From Amaranthus tricolor (lineage: Eukaryota > Streptophyta > Magnoliopsida > Caryophyllales > Amaranthaceae): a DNA stretch of 64,000 nt. Position numbers and translations under genes: made by a program. Positions 29,094 to 42,449 of the stretch are shown here, one piece after another (the stretch's first letter is position 1; each line of letters opens with the position of its first letter). The stretch lies in the NCBI RefSeq assembly GCF_026212465.1, contig NC_080060.1, forward strand, positions 19,258,726-19,322,725, given 5' to 3'. The notes beneath the pieces were generated by a model. It worked only from the letters and a program-made list of their open reading frames with translations. It was not told the origin of the DNA and made no database searches.

Positions 29094-32000
29094 TTAATCT
29101 TCATCACTAAAATAGTCGTCGTTCTCAACATCTTCATCTTCGGATTGTTCGTTTTCTGACAGTACAAGATCCACATCTTCTTCAGTATCTTCATCATTAT
29201 CATGCACCTGTTGAACAATTTCGCCAGATGGATCAAGAAGCGGTGTTTGGGAAACATCTTCTTCAATTTCAATACGGTCCCTATTTTCTTCTTGGAAAGC
29301 AGCATCTTTGGATTCCTGTTCTACTTCTTTGTCAAATTTATTTTGTTTGACTTGGCAAACCGCTCTCCAGTCTTTTAAATTTTGTCTTGTACTCGGATAT
29401 GGAAGATAATATACTTGACATGCTTGACTTGCCAACACAAATGGATCATATAAACGATACGAGCGACCTTGATGCATGTCAACTAACTTATATCGTTTAT
29501 GAATATTTGTTCCGCGGCTATTTTCAGTAGTAGTTGGGTCATACCAATGACATTTGAACAACGTTACTCTTTTGATAGGTATCCCCGGGTATTCAACCTC
29601 TACAATTTCAAGCAATTGCCCGTAAAAATCTTCTTCGTCACGACTGTTGTCAGCAGCTTTGACGCACACTCCACTATTGTCTGCTAATTTAATTGATGCA
29701 TGAAGTACTGTATGGAATCTATATCCGTTTGTGTAACAGACATTGTAACTTCGAGCATGTTTAAGTGGTCCTTCAGCCATTTGCTTCAAAATGTCACTGT
29801 TCACTCGGTTATCGAATGATTCTTGTCTTGCCTGTCAGATAAATGAAAATAACTTGATGAATTTAATTAACGTAATACTGACATACATACATAATAATTA
29901 ACGTAATAGATGAACAACATAATGCAGTTCTGAACGCATTTGTAAAATTTTCTTGCACAAACGCTTCAATCCTCTGACTTGACCAATTTGGTTGATGTTT
30001 TTGAATTGAACTTTTAAACTCAGATACAAATACATCCACCTCTGGACAGTTCATTAGCACGTATCTATGTGCAATCTCGTAATCTCTTTCATCCAAAATA
30101 TATGCTTTTCCTTTTCCATGAAATCTTATTGGATGACTGAAGATTGTGAATACACCAGTTACAATATTGTTGTAACATCCATCATCATTCCTAGGAAGGT
30201 CTCTGACCCTGCATCGCACATATGGCTCAAAATAATGGGAAACAAAATGCAATGCTTCCTCGGTTAAATATGCGTTGCATATCGACGCTTCAACATGAGC
30301 TTTATTTTTCACATTCAGTTTCAAATGTCTAAGGTACCTGTACGGAAAAATTAGTTCACCGGTAGAATAATGAAAAAATTAATTACATATGATTTATATA
30401 CCTCTCAAATGGATACATCCATCTGTATTGGACCGGTCCTGCAATTCTAGCCTCATATGCCAAATGGATAGGAAGGTGTTCCATGCTATCAAAGAATGTG
30501 GACGGAAAGATAGTCTCTAGTTTGCAGATGATAACCGGAATATCTGCTTCCATCTTCCTCAAATCCTCCACACATAGCTTTGTGGTTGTCAAACTTCTAA
30601 AATATAAGCTCAATTCGGTAAGAGCTTCCCAAACCTTCACCGATAGCAATTCTCTGAATACAATTGGAATTAAGCATTGCATGAAAACATGATAGTCGTG
30701 ACTTTTCATGCCGAACAATTGATGCTTGGCCATGTCAATATTCCTTGCCATATTGGACACATAACCATCGGGAAATCTAATACTCTTCAACCATTGAAGC
30801 AAAGCCCAAATCTGTTGTCCATTTAATGTATAGGAAGCTTTAGGAATAGACGTACCTGTATATAATCATAATAACATATTACATGAATTATTATTAATTG
30901 TTAATTCTATAAAGGTTTGAGAATACACGAACCTATAGGATGCAATTCTGAACGTATACCAAGTTCACGCAGATCGTATCTACCCTTGATGTGATCCTTT
31001 GTTTTACTTGGCACACACAACAAAGTGTTGAAAATGTTTGCAAAAACATTCTTCTCTATGTGCATAACATCCAAATTATGTCGAATCATGTTAGTTTTCC
31101 AATATGACAAATCCTAGAATATGCTCCTCTTCTTCCATCCAGCAGAGTACTTACTAATCTCTTTATTATGTTCCGGTGCATCTTCTTCATTGACTCTCAA
31201 AAAACCAAACTGGTCTAATTCATCAAGCAATTCATGTCCAGTCCGAATAATAGGTGGGTCTCTTTTCTCAACAATGCCTAATCTGAAATTTTTTTATTTC
31301 TCCTATAGGGATGACTTCTATCTAAAAACCTTCTATGACAGTCAAACAACACACCTTCTTGCTATGCGTAAGGTAGAAGGCTTGTGAATCATCCATACAG
31401 TAAGGGCAAGCATATCGGCCCGCAGTACTCCACCCGGACAACATCGAATAAGTTGGAAAGTCATTGATCGTCCACATTAAAGTTGCTCGTAGTTGGAAAT
31501 TCTCCTTTCTTGACACATCAAATGTACAAATACCCTCCTCCCACAACATATTCAGCTCTTGTATTAGTGGTTGAAGATATAAGTCAATGTTGTGCTTTGG
31601 ATTACTCAGCCCAGGGACAATCACGGTCAAGAACATATGCGGCTTCTTCATGCACATCCATGGCGGAAGATTGTATGTTGTTAAAATGACAGGCCACGAT
31701 GAATACTGTTGATCGGAACTCCCAAAGGGGTTAAAACCATCTGTGCACAGACCAAGCCGCACGTTTCGAGTCTCCATTGCAAAGTCTGGATGCATGTCGT
31801 TAAATGTCAACCACGCTTCAGCATCGGACGGATGTATCATCTCTCCATCTTTAGTGCGGTGCTCTGCATGCCACCTCATATACCTAGCTGTTGCCTCTGA
31901 AGCATACAATCTTTGTAATCTGGGGCCCAGGGGGAAATAATGAAATTGCTTCCGCGAAACCTTATCGCCTTTACAGTTTCTTCTCCATCTAAAAGTTTCA

Positions 32001-32753
32001 CAAATATAACAACAAGTTGCATTCGCATTATTCCCCCAATATATCATACATCCGTTAGGATAACAGTCTATCTTCTCAACGGGTAATCCAAGGGCAGCTA
32101 TTTGTTTTTTCGTTTCATAGAAGTTGTTTACCATCGTATTCTGTTCTGGTAACACTTCGTTCACAATAGCACAAATATCGTCGTAACACCTCTCAGTGAG
32201 ACGATGGTCTGTCTTCAGGTTTGTAAGTCGACCAATAATAGACATCTTGGTGTGATTTTTACAACCTTCAAATAAAGGTCTATTTACTGAATTTAACATT
32301 TCAAAGAACTGTCGACACTGAGGGTTTGGATATTCGTCAATGTGTACCGGTGGTTCATTATCTACTAACACTACATCATACTAGAACGGAACAAACTGAT
32401 GGTAAGTGTCTGGAAATACACTAGCTACTGCATCATGCACCATCATTGAGTATGGATTTGGATTGTTTGACGATTGCTCTCCCACTACCGCTACAACATC
32501 AGATGTTGTTCCTATCTCTGTATTTTGATGATATTCCACTCATAGTAATTTTCAACAATCCCCCTTCTCATTAGATGTTCTCTTATTTCATCTGCTTCCT
32601 TATAACAACAATTATCTCATTAGATGATATTCCACTCATACTTTTTGTACGAGCAAAATCTAAAAACTCTTCCAACCCTCTCATAAATCTTAAACTAAAC
32701 TTTTCATTTTTTCGTCGGTTGTACATCCAACTTCTTTCTTGCCTAAAATTCAT
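29094..32753 (-). pseudogene. TNP2-type CACTA transposase (TnpD-like), broken
   Basis: The minus-strand exons read in order. Transposase-associated N-terminus (32753 down to about 32530: RSWMYNRRK, then EHLMRRGIVENYYEW). TNP2 core (32371-31322: KIDCYPNGCMIYW, CDGFNPFG, WPVILTTYNLPPWMCMK, YLQPLIQELNMLW, FPTYSMLSGWSTAG). NLDVMHIEKNVFANI (about 31050). DUF4218-like part (30802-30383, to WMYPFER). A piece ending 29863. DUF4216-like C-terminus (29804-29094: ARSYNVCYTNGYRFHT, VTLFKCHWYDP, with an acidic tail). Introns separate the last parts. Lesions: frameshifts near 32540, 31365 and 31290 (A-run), and in-frame TAGs near 32381 and 31115. The family recognises CACTA ends and catalyses excision. Confidence 0.87.
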
Positions 32754-33186
32754 TTTTAACATCTACATATATATAATAACATAATTATTCAACTGATTAG
32801 TAAAGTAAGTTAATGAAAATAACAATATATGATAATAATAATATAATTATTCTAATAAAAATTATTAAAGCAAACTAATGTCAACAAAAATAAAATATAA
32901 AATAATAAAAAATATAAAAAACTCAAGTAAATAACAATAGAAATTAAATAATAAAATTAAATCAAGTAAATATAAAACTCAAGTAAATAACAAAGGAAAT
33001 AAAATATGTACTAATTAAATAATAAAAGTAAATCAAATTAATGACAATAAAAATTAAATATAAATAATAAAAATAAATAAAAATAACTCATATAAAGAGA
33101 AAAAACAAAAAACTCACTAACCTCTTCTAATTCGTTAGTTTTCAAAATATACGATGCACAACAATTCGCAGCGTATTTATAGAAAA

Positions 33187-33597
33187 CATGGCGACAACAC
33201 GGCGATTACAAACCCATCGCCACTTTTGAATTCAAATTCAAAAACATGGCGACCAAAGGGCTACCAACAGAATTGTCGCCTACATTTTTAAAAAAAAAAA
33301 AAGCAAATTCACGGTTTTTACTGGCGATCAAGTGGCGACAAACAGCATCCGTCGCCATGCATCAAAATAAAAATAAAAAAATTCTGTCTTCTTTGGCGAC
33401 GAAATGCCGACAAGATAATCCGTCACTATGTAGTAAAATTAAAAAAAAAAAAGAAAAATGGCAGTTGGCGACTTCCTGGCGACGACCTTTCCCGTCGCCA
33501 TAGTACTTTCTCTGTTGGCGACCAACTGTGCTCTCGCCTTGCCGTCGCCATGGGCGACGAATACTCCCCCTCACTATTTTTCCATCGCTAATTCAAT
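33187..33597. repeat. CACTA-1 right subterminal motif array
   Basis: Roughly a dozen GGCGAC / GTCGCC motifs in both orientations (ATGGCGACAAC, ATTGTCGCCTAC, CCGTCGCCATG, TGGGCGACGAA) mirror the left end. They lie upstream of the TNP2 gene, where they would overlap its promoter. Confidence 0.85.
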
Positions 33598-33612
33598 AGT
33601 TTTTTGTAGTGG

Positions 33613-34280
33613 TCTTCTCCGACTTCTATTACTCTCCACTATGATACTTTCAGTCCTCCTCACAGGGGCGTCTAAAGTTTTCTTCTGCAAATGCCCAAAC
33701 CATCTCAATCTATTTTCACACATCTTTGCGGAAATAGACGCAACCTCTAGTTTCTCTCTAAACTCTTGGTTCTTAATTTTATCCATCACTGTGTGTGACC
33801 AAACATTCACCTCAACATACGCATTTCTATAAGTGTCATCTTATGTTCAAAAGTCTTTTTTACGGGCCAATATTTTGTCCCATACAGTAAAGCAGTCCTG
33901 ATTGCAACTCTGTAGAATTTACCTTTTAACCTACTTGGGAACTTCATATCACAAAGTATCCCAGTGGCTGCTCGCTACTTGAGCCTACCTACCTGTATTC
34001 GATGGGTAACATCTCCATCAATCTCCCTATTACTTTGAATAATCGATCCCAAATACCTAAACTAGGTCGTACATGCAACAATCTCTTCACCAATGGTCAC
34101 CTCTGGCTTTCCAATCAAAGCGGTCCCACTAAAGTCGCATCACAAATACTCTGTATTCGTGTGACTTATATGCAACCCCTTACATTCTAAGACTGCCCTC
34201 CACTCTTCCAGTTTATTATTAACTTCCTTCTTAATTTTCGCTACCAACACAATATCGTCGGTAAATAACATGCACCACGT
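33613..34280 (-). mobile_element. RTE-type LINE reverse transcriptase, piece right of CACTA-1
   Basis: The minus-strand translation in mixed frames gives CMLFTDDIVLVAKIKKEV (the catalytic YADD-like box reads FTDD), NNKLEEWRAVLECKGLHIS, then LRWFGHLQKKTLDAPVRR at the 3' side (33574-33810). In-frame stops (for example TEYL-stop-CDF) and shifts show it is dead. It is 5'-truncated near 34280, as LINE copies usually are, and is cut at 33613 by CACTA-1. Confidence 0.82.
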
Positions 34281-35050
34281 TACAATTGCAAGATACAGAG
34301 AATGTGAATGATGGAGTCAAAAATAAGAAGGTGAAACTAAGGATAAAATTAAAATATGGTGAGCAAGTATGAAAGTAAACTTTTACAAGTGGTATAATGC
34401 CTCCGTCCACAAGATAGTTAACACTAATAATTAACACCACTATTGAGAATGTGCTTGGGACTAAAATTATTGTATGGTAGGATTAAAAGTAAAATAAATT
34501 TAGAAAACATATGTAAATAAACATAGTTGTAAGATTGGAAGGAGGTAATAAAATAGAAGTTATGGCAATCCATTTATTATTCTAGCTTATTTTATATATT
34601 ACGGCTAATATGCAAAAAAAAACATACTCAAGTGAAATTTTGTTTGATCCTTCTAATTGCATACTTTTGTAATATTAATTCTTTATAATTTTTAACTATG
34701 CATAAATCAATATATAAATAATCAACATAAGACATTACATTATGTACGTAATTAGACAAATATAGCTAATATAATAAAACACAACAATTACGGTTGAACC
34801 GCAAGAGGAATGGGAATAGTGTACCCAGAATGGCAAGCGGCGAAAAAAGCTGGACCACCATGAATCGTTGAAGCTTAAATACGTAAGACGCAGTTGCGTG
34901 ATTTCCTCCTACGAGGCAAAATGCCCACAACTCAGCTCCCATTCTAGCTACTGTTATTTTAATCAATTACTATTTCTATATTATTACTTATTTTTTCAAT
35001 ATAAAAAGAATGTACATTTTATTTCTATTTATTTCTTGGATAAAAAATAC
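34281..35050. other. AT-rich non-coding stretch
   Basis: No supported gene. A CCTCCGTCCACAAGATAGTTAAC fragment near 34402 may be a Stowaway end remnant, but no partner end is clear. Confidence 0.4.
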
Positions 35051-35283
35051 TCCATATAATGTTCAGGATTATCATCCTGTTAGCTTTTTACACTAATTAT
35101 TTTTAATTAAAAAATATAAAAAATTGATGATGACAAAATTTATATTTATAGGAATCAATCAAGATTTCATTTAACTATATTTTATTTTATAGATTAATAA
35201 TAAAACACATATTAAAAGTATCGATGAATAGTACTTCATTTAAAAAGCAAATGGAACAATGATTATGAATATGAGGGACTACT
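35051..35283. mobile_element. Stowaway-like relic
   Basis: The left end is TACTCCATATAATGTTC and the right end AATATGAGGGACTA. The interior AACTATATTTTATTTTATAG, AAAACACATATTAAAAGTAT and CGATGAATAGT is shared with the right half of the 21370-22421 relic. Confidence 0.45.
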
Positions 35284-35745
35284 GATTTACCATGTACTTG
35301 TTTTCGTTTTCTTATTTTTCTTATTTTTTTTTTAAGTATAACTTAAACTATAATCATTAATTTGAAATCTTTCAATACAGTGCATTTTTTTAGTTTGAGA
35401 TATTCGTATGATTTTACTACAATTTTTGCTTTTTGTTTTTGTTTATTTTTTATTTTTATTTCTTTAAATTTTTAAATTTTAGATGAGGGTAAAGTTTTGA
35501 TTACTGTCATTTCTGGTCTTTTAACATGCTATATATTATAATTTGAGATATCTTCATGATTTTGCTATATTTATTTGATGTAAATTTCACTTTCGCTTTA
35601 TTTGATTTTCACTTACATATTTAATTTCTATTGTTATATTTATTCAATTTAAAATATCTTGTCTTGTTGTCTCATAAAGAAAATTAAAATGGTTGATATA
35701 AATATAATAATTTATAACTTGCTAAAATTAAAATTAAAATTTATA

Positions 35746-36019
35746 CTCCCTCCGATCTTATGAATTAGTCTCATTTCCTTATTTGGCAAAACCTTTGAAT
35801 TAGTCTCATTTCTATTTTTGGCAATCCTTTTTTACTTAAATACCCTTAGTTCACACAAGTAATTACGAATATACCCCCATATACCTTACTTACCCAACTA
35901 CCCTTCACTACTTATCCTTCACTACTTACCCTTTACTATTTACCCTTTTTAATGGACCCCACACAATCCTTAATATCTGTGCCCAAGCAAATGGGACTAA
36001 TTCATAAGATCGGAGGGAG
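35746..36019. mobile_element. Stowaway MITE (274 bp) with near-perfect terminal repeats
   Basis: TA flanks both ends (35744-35745 and 36020-36021). The left end CTCCCTCCGATCTTATGAAT and its continuation TAGTCTCATT pair with the right end over about 30 bp with one mismatch. It is the same family as 18480-18825. Non-coding, and it looks younger than the other MITEs here. Confidence 0.9.
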
Positions 36020-36349
36020 TATTAATTATTGGTTAAAATTATGATTAGTTACTTTTCATAAATAATGTAAGGAAACAAAAATTTATGGTACATTCAAACT
36101 TGACATTAAAATTTGATATGAAAATTTTATTTCAAGTGAAGAATCTAACTCAATACGTATGAATTGACTTGGTTTGGTTTTTATGAAGCTAAATTTTCAC
36201 TAGCTACATCCTAAAGAATAATGGTATTGAATCAAGTTTTACAATTTCGTTTCGATTACTTTAAAGTTTAATAAAATCATTTTAGTTAAATTTTGCATTA
36301 AAATATGATTTTTATCTTCATCTTTATGGTCGCTATTTTGGTATACTTT

Positions 36350-36900
36350 AACGGCCCGTTTGGTACATGGAATTAAAGGGCGGTAATGGTAATAAAATTA
36401 AGTAATGAAAAATTTGGTTGTTTGGATGCCTTCAATGGTAATGGATGGTAATAAAATAAGGTAATGAAATTACCAAAAATGGCCATTTTTATTACCATCA
36501 AACAACCTGGTATTAGGCGGTAATGGTAATGAAGTATTATTGTGGTAATAAAATAAGGTAATGTTGTTTCGAGCTGAAGAAAAAAAATAATGAAGAAAAA
36601 AAAGGTAATGTATATAATTATCTAAAAAAAATATTATTATTAAAAAAAGAATCATTAGATAGAATAATTTAGATACAATAATGCTTTTAGATACAAATAT
36701 ACAATAATGAAACTAAGAGTCATTACCATTTTTTATTACTAACAACTAAATGCAATCAATGGAATATTATCTTCCATTACCATTCTTTAGTCATGCACAC
36801 CAAACAAAAGAATCTTCATCACCAATTTTCATATCCATTCCTTCATTACTATTGCCATTACAACATTTCATTCCTAGTACTTCATTACGCGAAAATTTAT
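36350..36900. mobile_element. Foldback or hAT-like MITE remnant
   Basis: The left end GGCCCGTTTGGTAC is a common start of plant hAT/Harbinger-type MITEs. GGTAATGGTAATAAAAT-type repeats on the left are answered by CCATTACCATT-type repeats at 36720-36870, so the segment folds back. The right border and target duplication are not found. Confidence 0.45.
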
Positions 36901-37301
36901 TATTCAAAAAGTTTTTGTCTATTTAATAAATAATATAAAAATGTATTATAAAATATATAATATTTTATTGATATGAAGTGAAAGAGTAGGGAGCGTAATA
37001 TTGTTAGGCAAGACCTCATCTTTATCATTTGCCCACTACTCTGTATTTACCAACTATTTATTAATTTTAAACTCATACTCGTCTTAATTAGGAAAAGACT
37101 ACTTCTCTGCCATTCTTATTTACTACTCAATTTATTTGTTTTGTTAATTCGTTATTTGAATAGTAAATTAGATTTAAATATGAGAAAGCAACTGTAATTT
37201 AATTGAAATTTGATATTGCCATATCAATCTTAAGTGCCCTATTGACATGATAATGCTAATGCTAATGCCAATGTTTATATATTAAGTAAAACTGAATAAA
37301 A

Positions 37302-37343
<42 letters not shown>

Positions 37344-38027
37344 GAGTTTCTAACTTATATATGGGAGCTTTGACTATTAGCTTATATAGTTTAAATAAGC
37401 TGAAATTAATTTTTATAAAGTATAAAGTGAATAATATATTTTAGAGTTATAATCTAAACGGATACGTTGTAAGCCTTGACAAAGGGGTTTTCTAATATTT
37501 TCTTAGTTGGTAATAGAGCCTGATTAACTATAATAAATTGATGTGCACTTTTGACTTCTATAAAGGCTATTGATAGTATGGTAACAAAAAGTAATTATTT
37601 AGTTTTAGCAGTTATTTTTAGCATAATCTAATTTCTATTATAGGGGTGTAATGTAATGGCAGTGGCATGGGTTAGAACTTAAAATAAACACGCCCTTTAC
37701 TCTTAATTATTTTTAGCATATTTGAATTGGTGAATGAAACCAAAGTTACTACTATAGGAAATTATAGGAAAAATCATATTATTGCACAAAATAATTTATT
37801 CCATTTGATATTATTGCATTTTCATGGAATAATCTCAAGTACTAGTAAAAGTTGCAATCATCACCACTCGACATCAATTTTTGTGTTTTTCATTCAAAAT
37901 TTATTGTAAGTGGATGTATTTATTTACAACAATTTTTCAAAAATAAAAAGGTGGAAAAATATAAAGCATTATGAAAAGATTAAAAGCAAAAAAATAAAAA
38001 TGAGATTAGGGTTTGGGTCAGTGATAC
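36901..38027. other. AT-rich non-coding stretch with short (AAT)n
   Basis: No supported gene. An (AAT)n run of about 40 bp lies at 37303-37343. Confidence 0.5.
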
Positions 38028-38175
38028 CGATTTTGTATTTATTTGCTTAAGCTATTACAACTCTAATTTATACACAACCGAGGCTAGTAAAAAAAGAAAC
38101 AAATAATTACAGAATATTTGACAAATAATTATAGAATAATTGTCATCCTAAAATAAGCACTTTCCTAGACTCCCC
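38028..38175 (-). repeat. Short 3' LTR of copia-1
   Basis: It follows the polypurine tract on the minus strand and has a TATA-like TGTATAAATTAG. It ends near CGGTATCA. The first bases (TCTAGG) have lost the canonical TG. Its end and following bases resemble a Met-tRNA primer-binding site, but this may be chance. There is no second LTR in the window to confirm the borders. Confidence 0.45.
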
Positions 38176-38229
38176 CTCAAGTTAGGTCGTCGGGCCACCG
38201 ATACCTAACTTGCATAATGTCTACTCAAA

Positions 38230-39695
38230 AGCTTCTGATGTAACTGCCTTCGTAAGTATATCAGCCAGCTGATCCTTTGATCTTACGAAAGGAAGGCTTA
38301 TAATCTTATTCTCCAATTTATCCTTGATGAAGTGTCTATCAATCTCCACAACTAATCACAGAACAATTTGCATGCCTTCTTTTGCGGGAAATGTAGTTCA
38401 CTTAGAAGTTTCTTTAACCATATGATTTCAGTTATGCCCTTAGCAATTCTACGAAACTCTGGCTTTGCACTTGATAGAGCAACCACCTTTTATTTTTTAC
38501 TTTTTCATTTAACCAGATTTCCTCCAACCAATGTAAAGTAACCAAAAGTTGACTTCCTATTGTCCCGATCTCCTGCCCAATCAGCATCTGTGTAGGCCAA
38601 CAGATCTAGGTGCTTATTCTTCTTATAAAATATGCCTCTGGTACTTGTACCTTTGAGATATCTCAAAATTCTCATAACTGCTGTCATATGATGTGTCTAT
38701 GGTTGATGCATGAATCTGATTACTACTCCGACAGCGTATGCAATGTCTGGTCGGGTATGAGCATGATAAATAAGTTTGCCAACTATTCTCTGATATTGCC
38801 TTATGTCTGCTAGTTTATCTCCTTCGATCATCTGAAGATCATGATGAAAGATAATAGGTGTCTCTGCTGGTTTACAATCTATCATACCAATTTCTACCAA
38901 TAGGTCAAGTATATACTTCCTTTGACTTATAAAGATACCTTCCTTTGACTTCAAGACTTCAATGCCAAGAAAGTATTTCAATTGACCCAAATCCTTCATT
39001 TCAAATTCATAAGACAACTGCTTTTTGAGGGCACAAATCTCTTCTCTATCATCTCCAGTAATGATCATATCATCTACATAGATAATCAAACATGTGATGC
39101 GGCCCCTCTGCTTCTTGAGAAACAATGTGTGATCTGAGTTGCTTTGCTTATACCCAAACTTTGTCATAGCTTTAGTGAATCTTCCAAACCATGCTCTCGA
39201 AGACTGCTTTAGACCGTACAACGTCTTTCTCAATTTACACCCTTCACCTGGATTACAATCATGTGAGAAACCCGGGGCAGCTTTCATGTATACTTCTTCT
39301 TCTATTTTTTCCAAAAAGGAATGCATTCTTTACATCAAACTGGTGTAGTGACCAATCCTTGTTTGTAGCAATAAAGAATAAAACTCGAATTGTATCAATT
39401 TTTGCCATTGGAGAGAAAGTCTCGGAGTAATCAACTCTATATGTCTGATATATCCTTGTGCTAGTAATCTGGCCTTGTACCTTTCTATAGTTCCATCAGC
39501 TACGTACTTGATTGAGTACACCCACCTGCACCCTACTGTTTTCTTTCCTTTCGGCAGATTACATTTCTCCCAAGTATCATTTTTGTTAAGAGCAGAGATT
39601 TCTTCTTCCATTGCCTTTTTCCACTTTGGATCCAGCAGAGCTTCTTCAATATTTTTAGGCACATCGTTAGAGTAAACAGCAGTATTGAAAGCCAT
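38230..39695 (-). pseudogene. Copia-1 reverse transcriptase and RNase H
   Basis: 39695-39330 holds the RT N-terminal part (KWKKAMEEEISALNKNDTW, GCRWVYSIKY, RYKARLLAQGY), then a frameshift. 39326-38697 holds the core with YGLKQSSRAWFGRF, the catalytic IIYVDDMIITGDD and KDLGQLKYFLGIEVL. After a stop at 38697, RNase H begins (YTDADWAGDRDNRKSTFGY) and decays through 38500-38230 with further stops. The known role is copying element RNA to DNA; this copy cannot. Confidence 0.85.
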
Positions 39696-39749
39696 AGCTG
39701 AATGTGATAGATTTTTATTATTCTCTTTGCTAATTGGATATCTCGATCT

Positions 39750-41248
39750 CTATGCCTCAAATTCGGGATCATATCTCCTCAGGAGAATTCCCCTTGTACT
39801 CTTAGGAGGTAGCTCATATCTGTTTGGTACATCAACACTTGCAACATGATCAAGATTAGTATCAGGATTCTCTTGTGGTTCAGGGATTACCTCTTCTTGT
39901 GGTATTACCGTTTCTTGAGGTTTAGGGATTACCTCTTTTTGTGGTACAGGATGCTCAAGGATTGGAGAGGTAAGAAGAGGAGATACTATGACTTCAGAAA
40001 CAACTTCGGTAGTCTTGCCTACTTGTTCTTTTGGAAATAGATAATTCACAACTGGGTATATTAACCAGCTGGGGGTAATAGTAGCAGTACTGTTCAAAGA
40101 AATCACAATCCATAGTAGTATAGATGTAATTATGGAGAGGGTCAAAACACCTATATCCCTTTTGATTCACTCCATAGCCAACAAAAACACACTTAATTGC
40201 CTGTGGTTTAAGTTTTGTCCTAGTTTGTTTGGGAAGATGAACATAGGCAATCCACCCAAAAACACGAGGAGGTAAAGAATGAGATGATGGAAGAGAGACA
40301 AAAGACCCCAAGGTTTCAAGAGGAGTTTTATAATTAAGAGGTTTAGAAGGAACACGGTTGGTGAGGTATAGTAGCTGTAGCAAGGGCTTCAGGCCAGAAA
40401 GAAGCAGGGGAATGAGATTTTATCAAGAGGGCTCGAGTGATTTCAAGCAAGGTGCAATTTTTTCGTTCTACAATCCTATTTTGTTGTGGAGTGTCAGGGT
40501 AAGAAGTTTGGTGAATTATCTCATGGTCAGAAATGAATTGTTACATGGCTAGGTTAATATACTCTCCCCCATTGTTAGATCGTAATGTTTGTGATGTAGC
40601 ATCAAAATGAGTTCGAAGCATATTATAGAAGGTGACAAACACTGAAAACACTTCAGATTTGGGTTTCAAAAAATACAACCAACTCATATGAGCACAATCA
40701 TCCACAAATAAGACATAGTATGAAGATTTATGAGTGTCAAAATTTGGAGCAGATCCCCACACATCAGAATGTATTAAAGAAAAAGGTCTAGTAGAATGAG
40801 TTATACTGAGTGAATATGAATCAAGAGACAGAGTAGTGTGTTTAAATGACGGAAATAAATGTTTGAGATAAGTTAAAATGGATGACCTAAACGTCGATTC
40901 CACATCGATTTCCACGAGTAAGCATTAGCTTGACCTTTGGGAGTCGTTTCATCCACATAATATAAAGCTCCTCATTCAATACCATGTCCAATGATTGTCC
41001 CAGTCAGAGCATCCTGCACAAATACAACCACTAGATGTCATAAGGACTGTGCAATTTTATTTCTTAGTTAGTTGACTAACAGACAGAAGTATATTAGTTA
41101 AACTAGGAATTAAAAGACAATTTTTTAATTGCATAGAAGAGGAAATATCAACGGTTCCAGCTTGAGCAACATTAATAGATACTCCATTAACAGTTTGAAT
41201 TTGAGATTTTGGTGTGGAGTGGTTGGAGATAAGATCATGTGGATCCAA
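39750..41248 (-). pseudogene. Copia-1 pre-integrase and integrase
   Basis: 41248-41057 is the pre-integrase stretch (VNGVSINVAQAG, SLTNILLSVSQLTKK). NRRLGHP near 40900 replaces the zinc-binding HRRLGHP. 40915-40541 has the first catalytic Asp (IHSDVWGSAP), but the second reads LRSNNGGEY, where Asp is expected, so it is Asn here. 40383-39994 has the post-core part (GWIAYVHLPKQTRTK, CVFVGYGVNQKGYRCFDP). The linker at 40145-39750 has PQE-rich repeats. Frames break several times. Confidence 0.82.
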
Positions 41249-41719
41249 GGTAAATTCTTACCAAAATTAACATTACCTTATTCCTTTATATATGAGTAGT
41301 ATACCTTAATCTAATATGTTCAGTTAAATTTACTTGGAATATTACATTTTTGAATTTAAAAGCTACATAAAATTTCCAATTTGAAGTTTCTTAGAATATA
41401 TATTTGGTTTTTTACGTTCAAGTATTTTGCTAATTAATAAAGGTTTTTCATTAAAACTCTAATTTTAAAATATTTCAATAAGAAACAAAATATAATTAAA
41501 AATTATTTTGAGAATGACAAAAAATCATCATGATAACATTGTTGGAAGATTACCCATATTTTCCTCAAATAGTACGCATATGAGAACTTAATTAATACTT
41601 TTATTAACAATCGAATTTTTTTTCTTTAAAAGCACTATATATTATAAAAATTGTATATCTAGTTTTTAAGAAATATTATAATTTTTTTACTTATAACATG
41701 TAATTGTATCTCTATCTAA

Positions 41720-41892
<173 letters not shown>

Positions 41893-41961
41893 TTTTATAC
41901 TAACAATTTTGTGCATTACACGAGTTTATATACTAGTTAGTCATATTGGTATATTATTAGT

Positions 41962-42449
41962 TAGGGATGCATACGGTCAGATTTGGTCTTGTCTGAAACT
42001 AAAATCATACCAAATTAAAAATTCCAGTCTGAAATTTTTCCAAACCAAACCAGACTAGACTGTTTAAATCACATGATTATCGGACCAGACAAAACTGTTC
42101 CACAACAGTCTGGTCTGGTCTACGATTTATTAATATTTATGTTTTTTTCTAAATTAATATATATGTTTATACAAATATTTCTTACCTACAATCATTAAAT
42201 ATAATAATTTGTAATCCGTTCATAGCAACATATGTCATTCAAGTATATTTATTTATTACTATAAAAATAACTACATCTTGAAATATCAAGAGATGACCTA
42301 TTTCTTTTTTTAGAAAAAACTATGGTTTTCAGTCATAGTACAATTTTCGGTCTGGTTTGGTTTGAAATATAAAAAATCGAGTCCAAATACCTGAACTATG
42401 GTTTGATCTGTTTTGGATTGCGGTTTAGATTAAATATTGTTCAGCCCTA
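41962..42449. mobile_element. hAT-like MITE
   Basis: The left end TAGGGATGCATACGG and right end GTTCAGCCCTA are imperfect inverted repeats. The interior has inverted GGTCTGGTCT / AGACCAGAC and GGTTTGGTTTG / CAAACCAAACC phrases, typical of the GGGGTGTNCAAA-style plant hAT MITEs. An 8-bp target duplication is not clear. Non-coding. Confidence 0.5.

Larger units (their letters stand above)
38028..41250 (-). mobile_element. Copia-1, decayed Ty1/copia element, 5'-truncated
   Basis: The minus-strand order is pre-integrase, integrase, reverse transcriptase, RNase H, polypurine tract (TTGAGGGGGAG, 38172-38182), short LTR. This is the copia order, with integrase before reverse transcriptase. Gag, protease and the 5' LTR are missing right of about 41250. 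All enzyme domains carry lesions. Confidence 0.85.
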
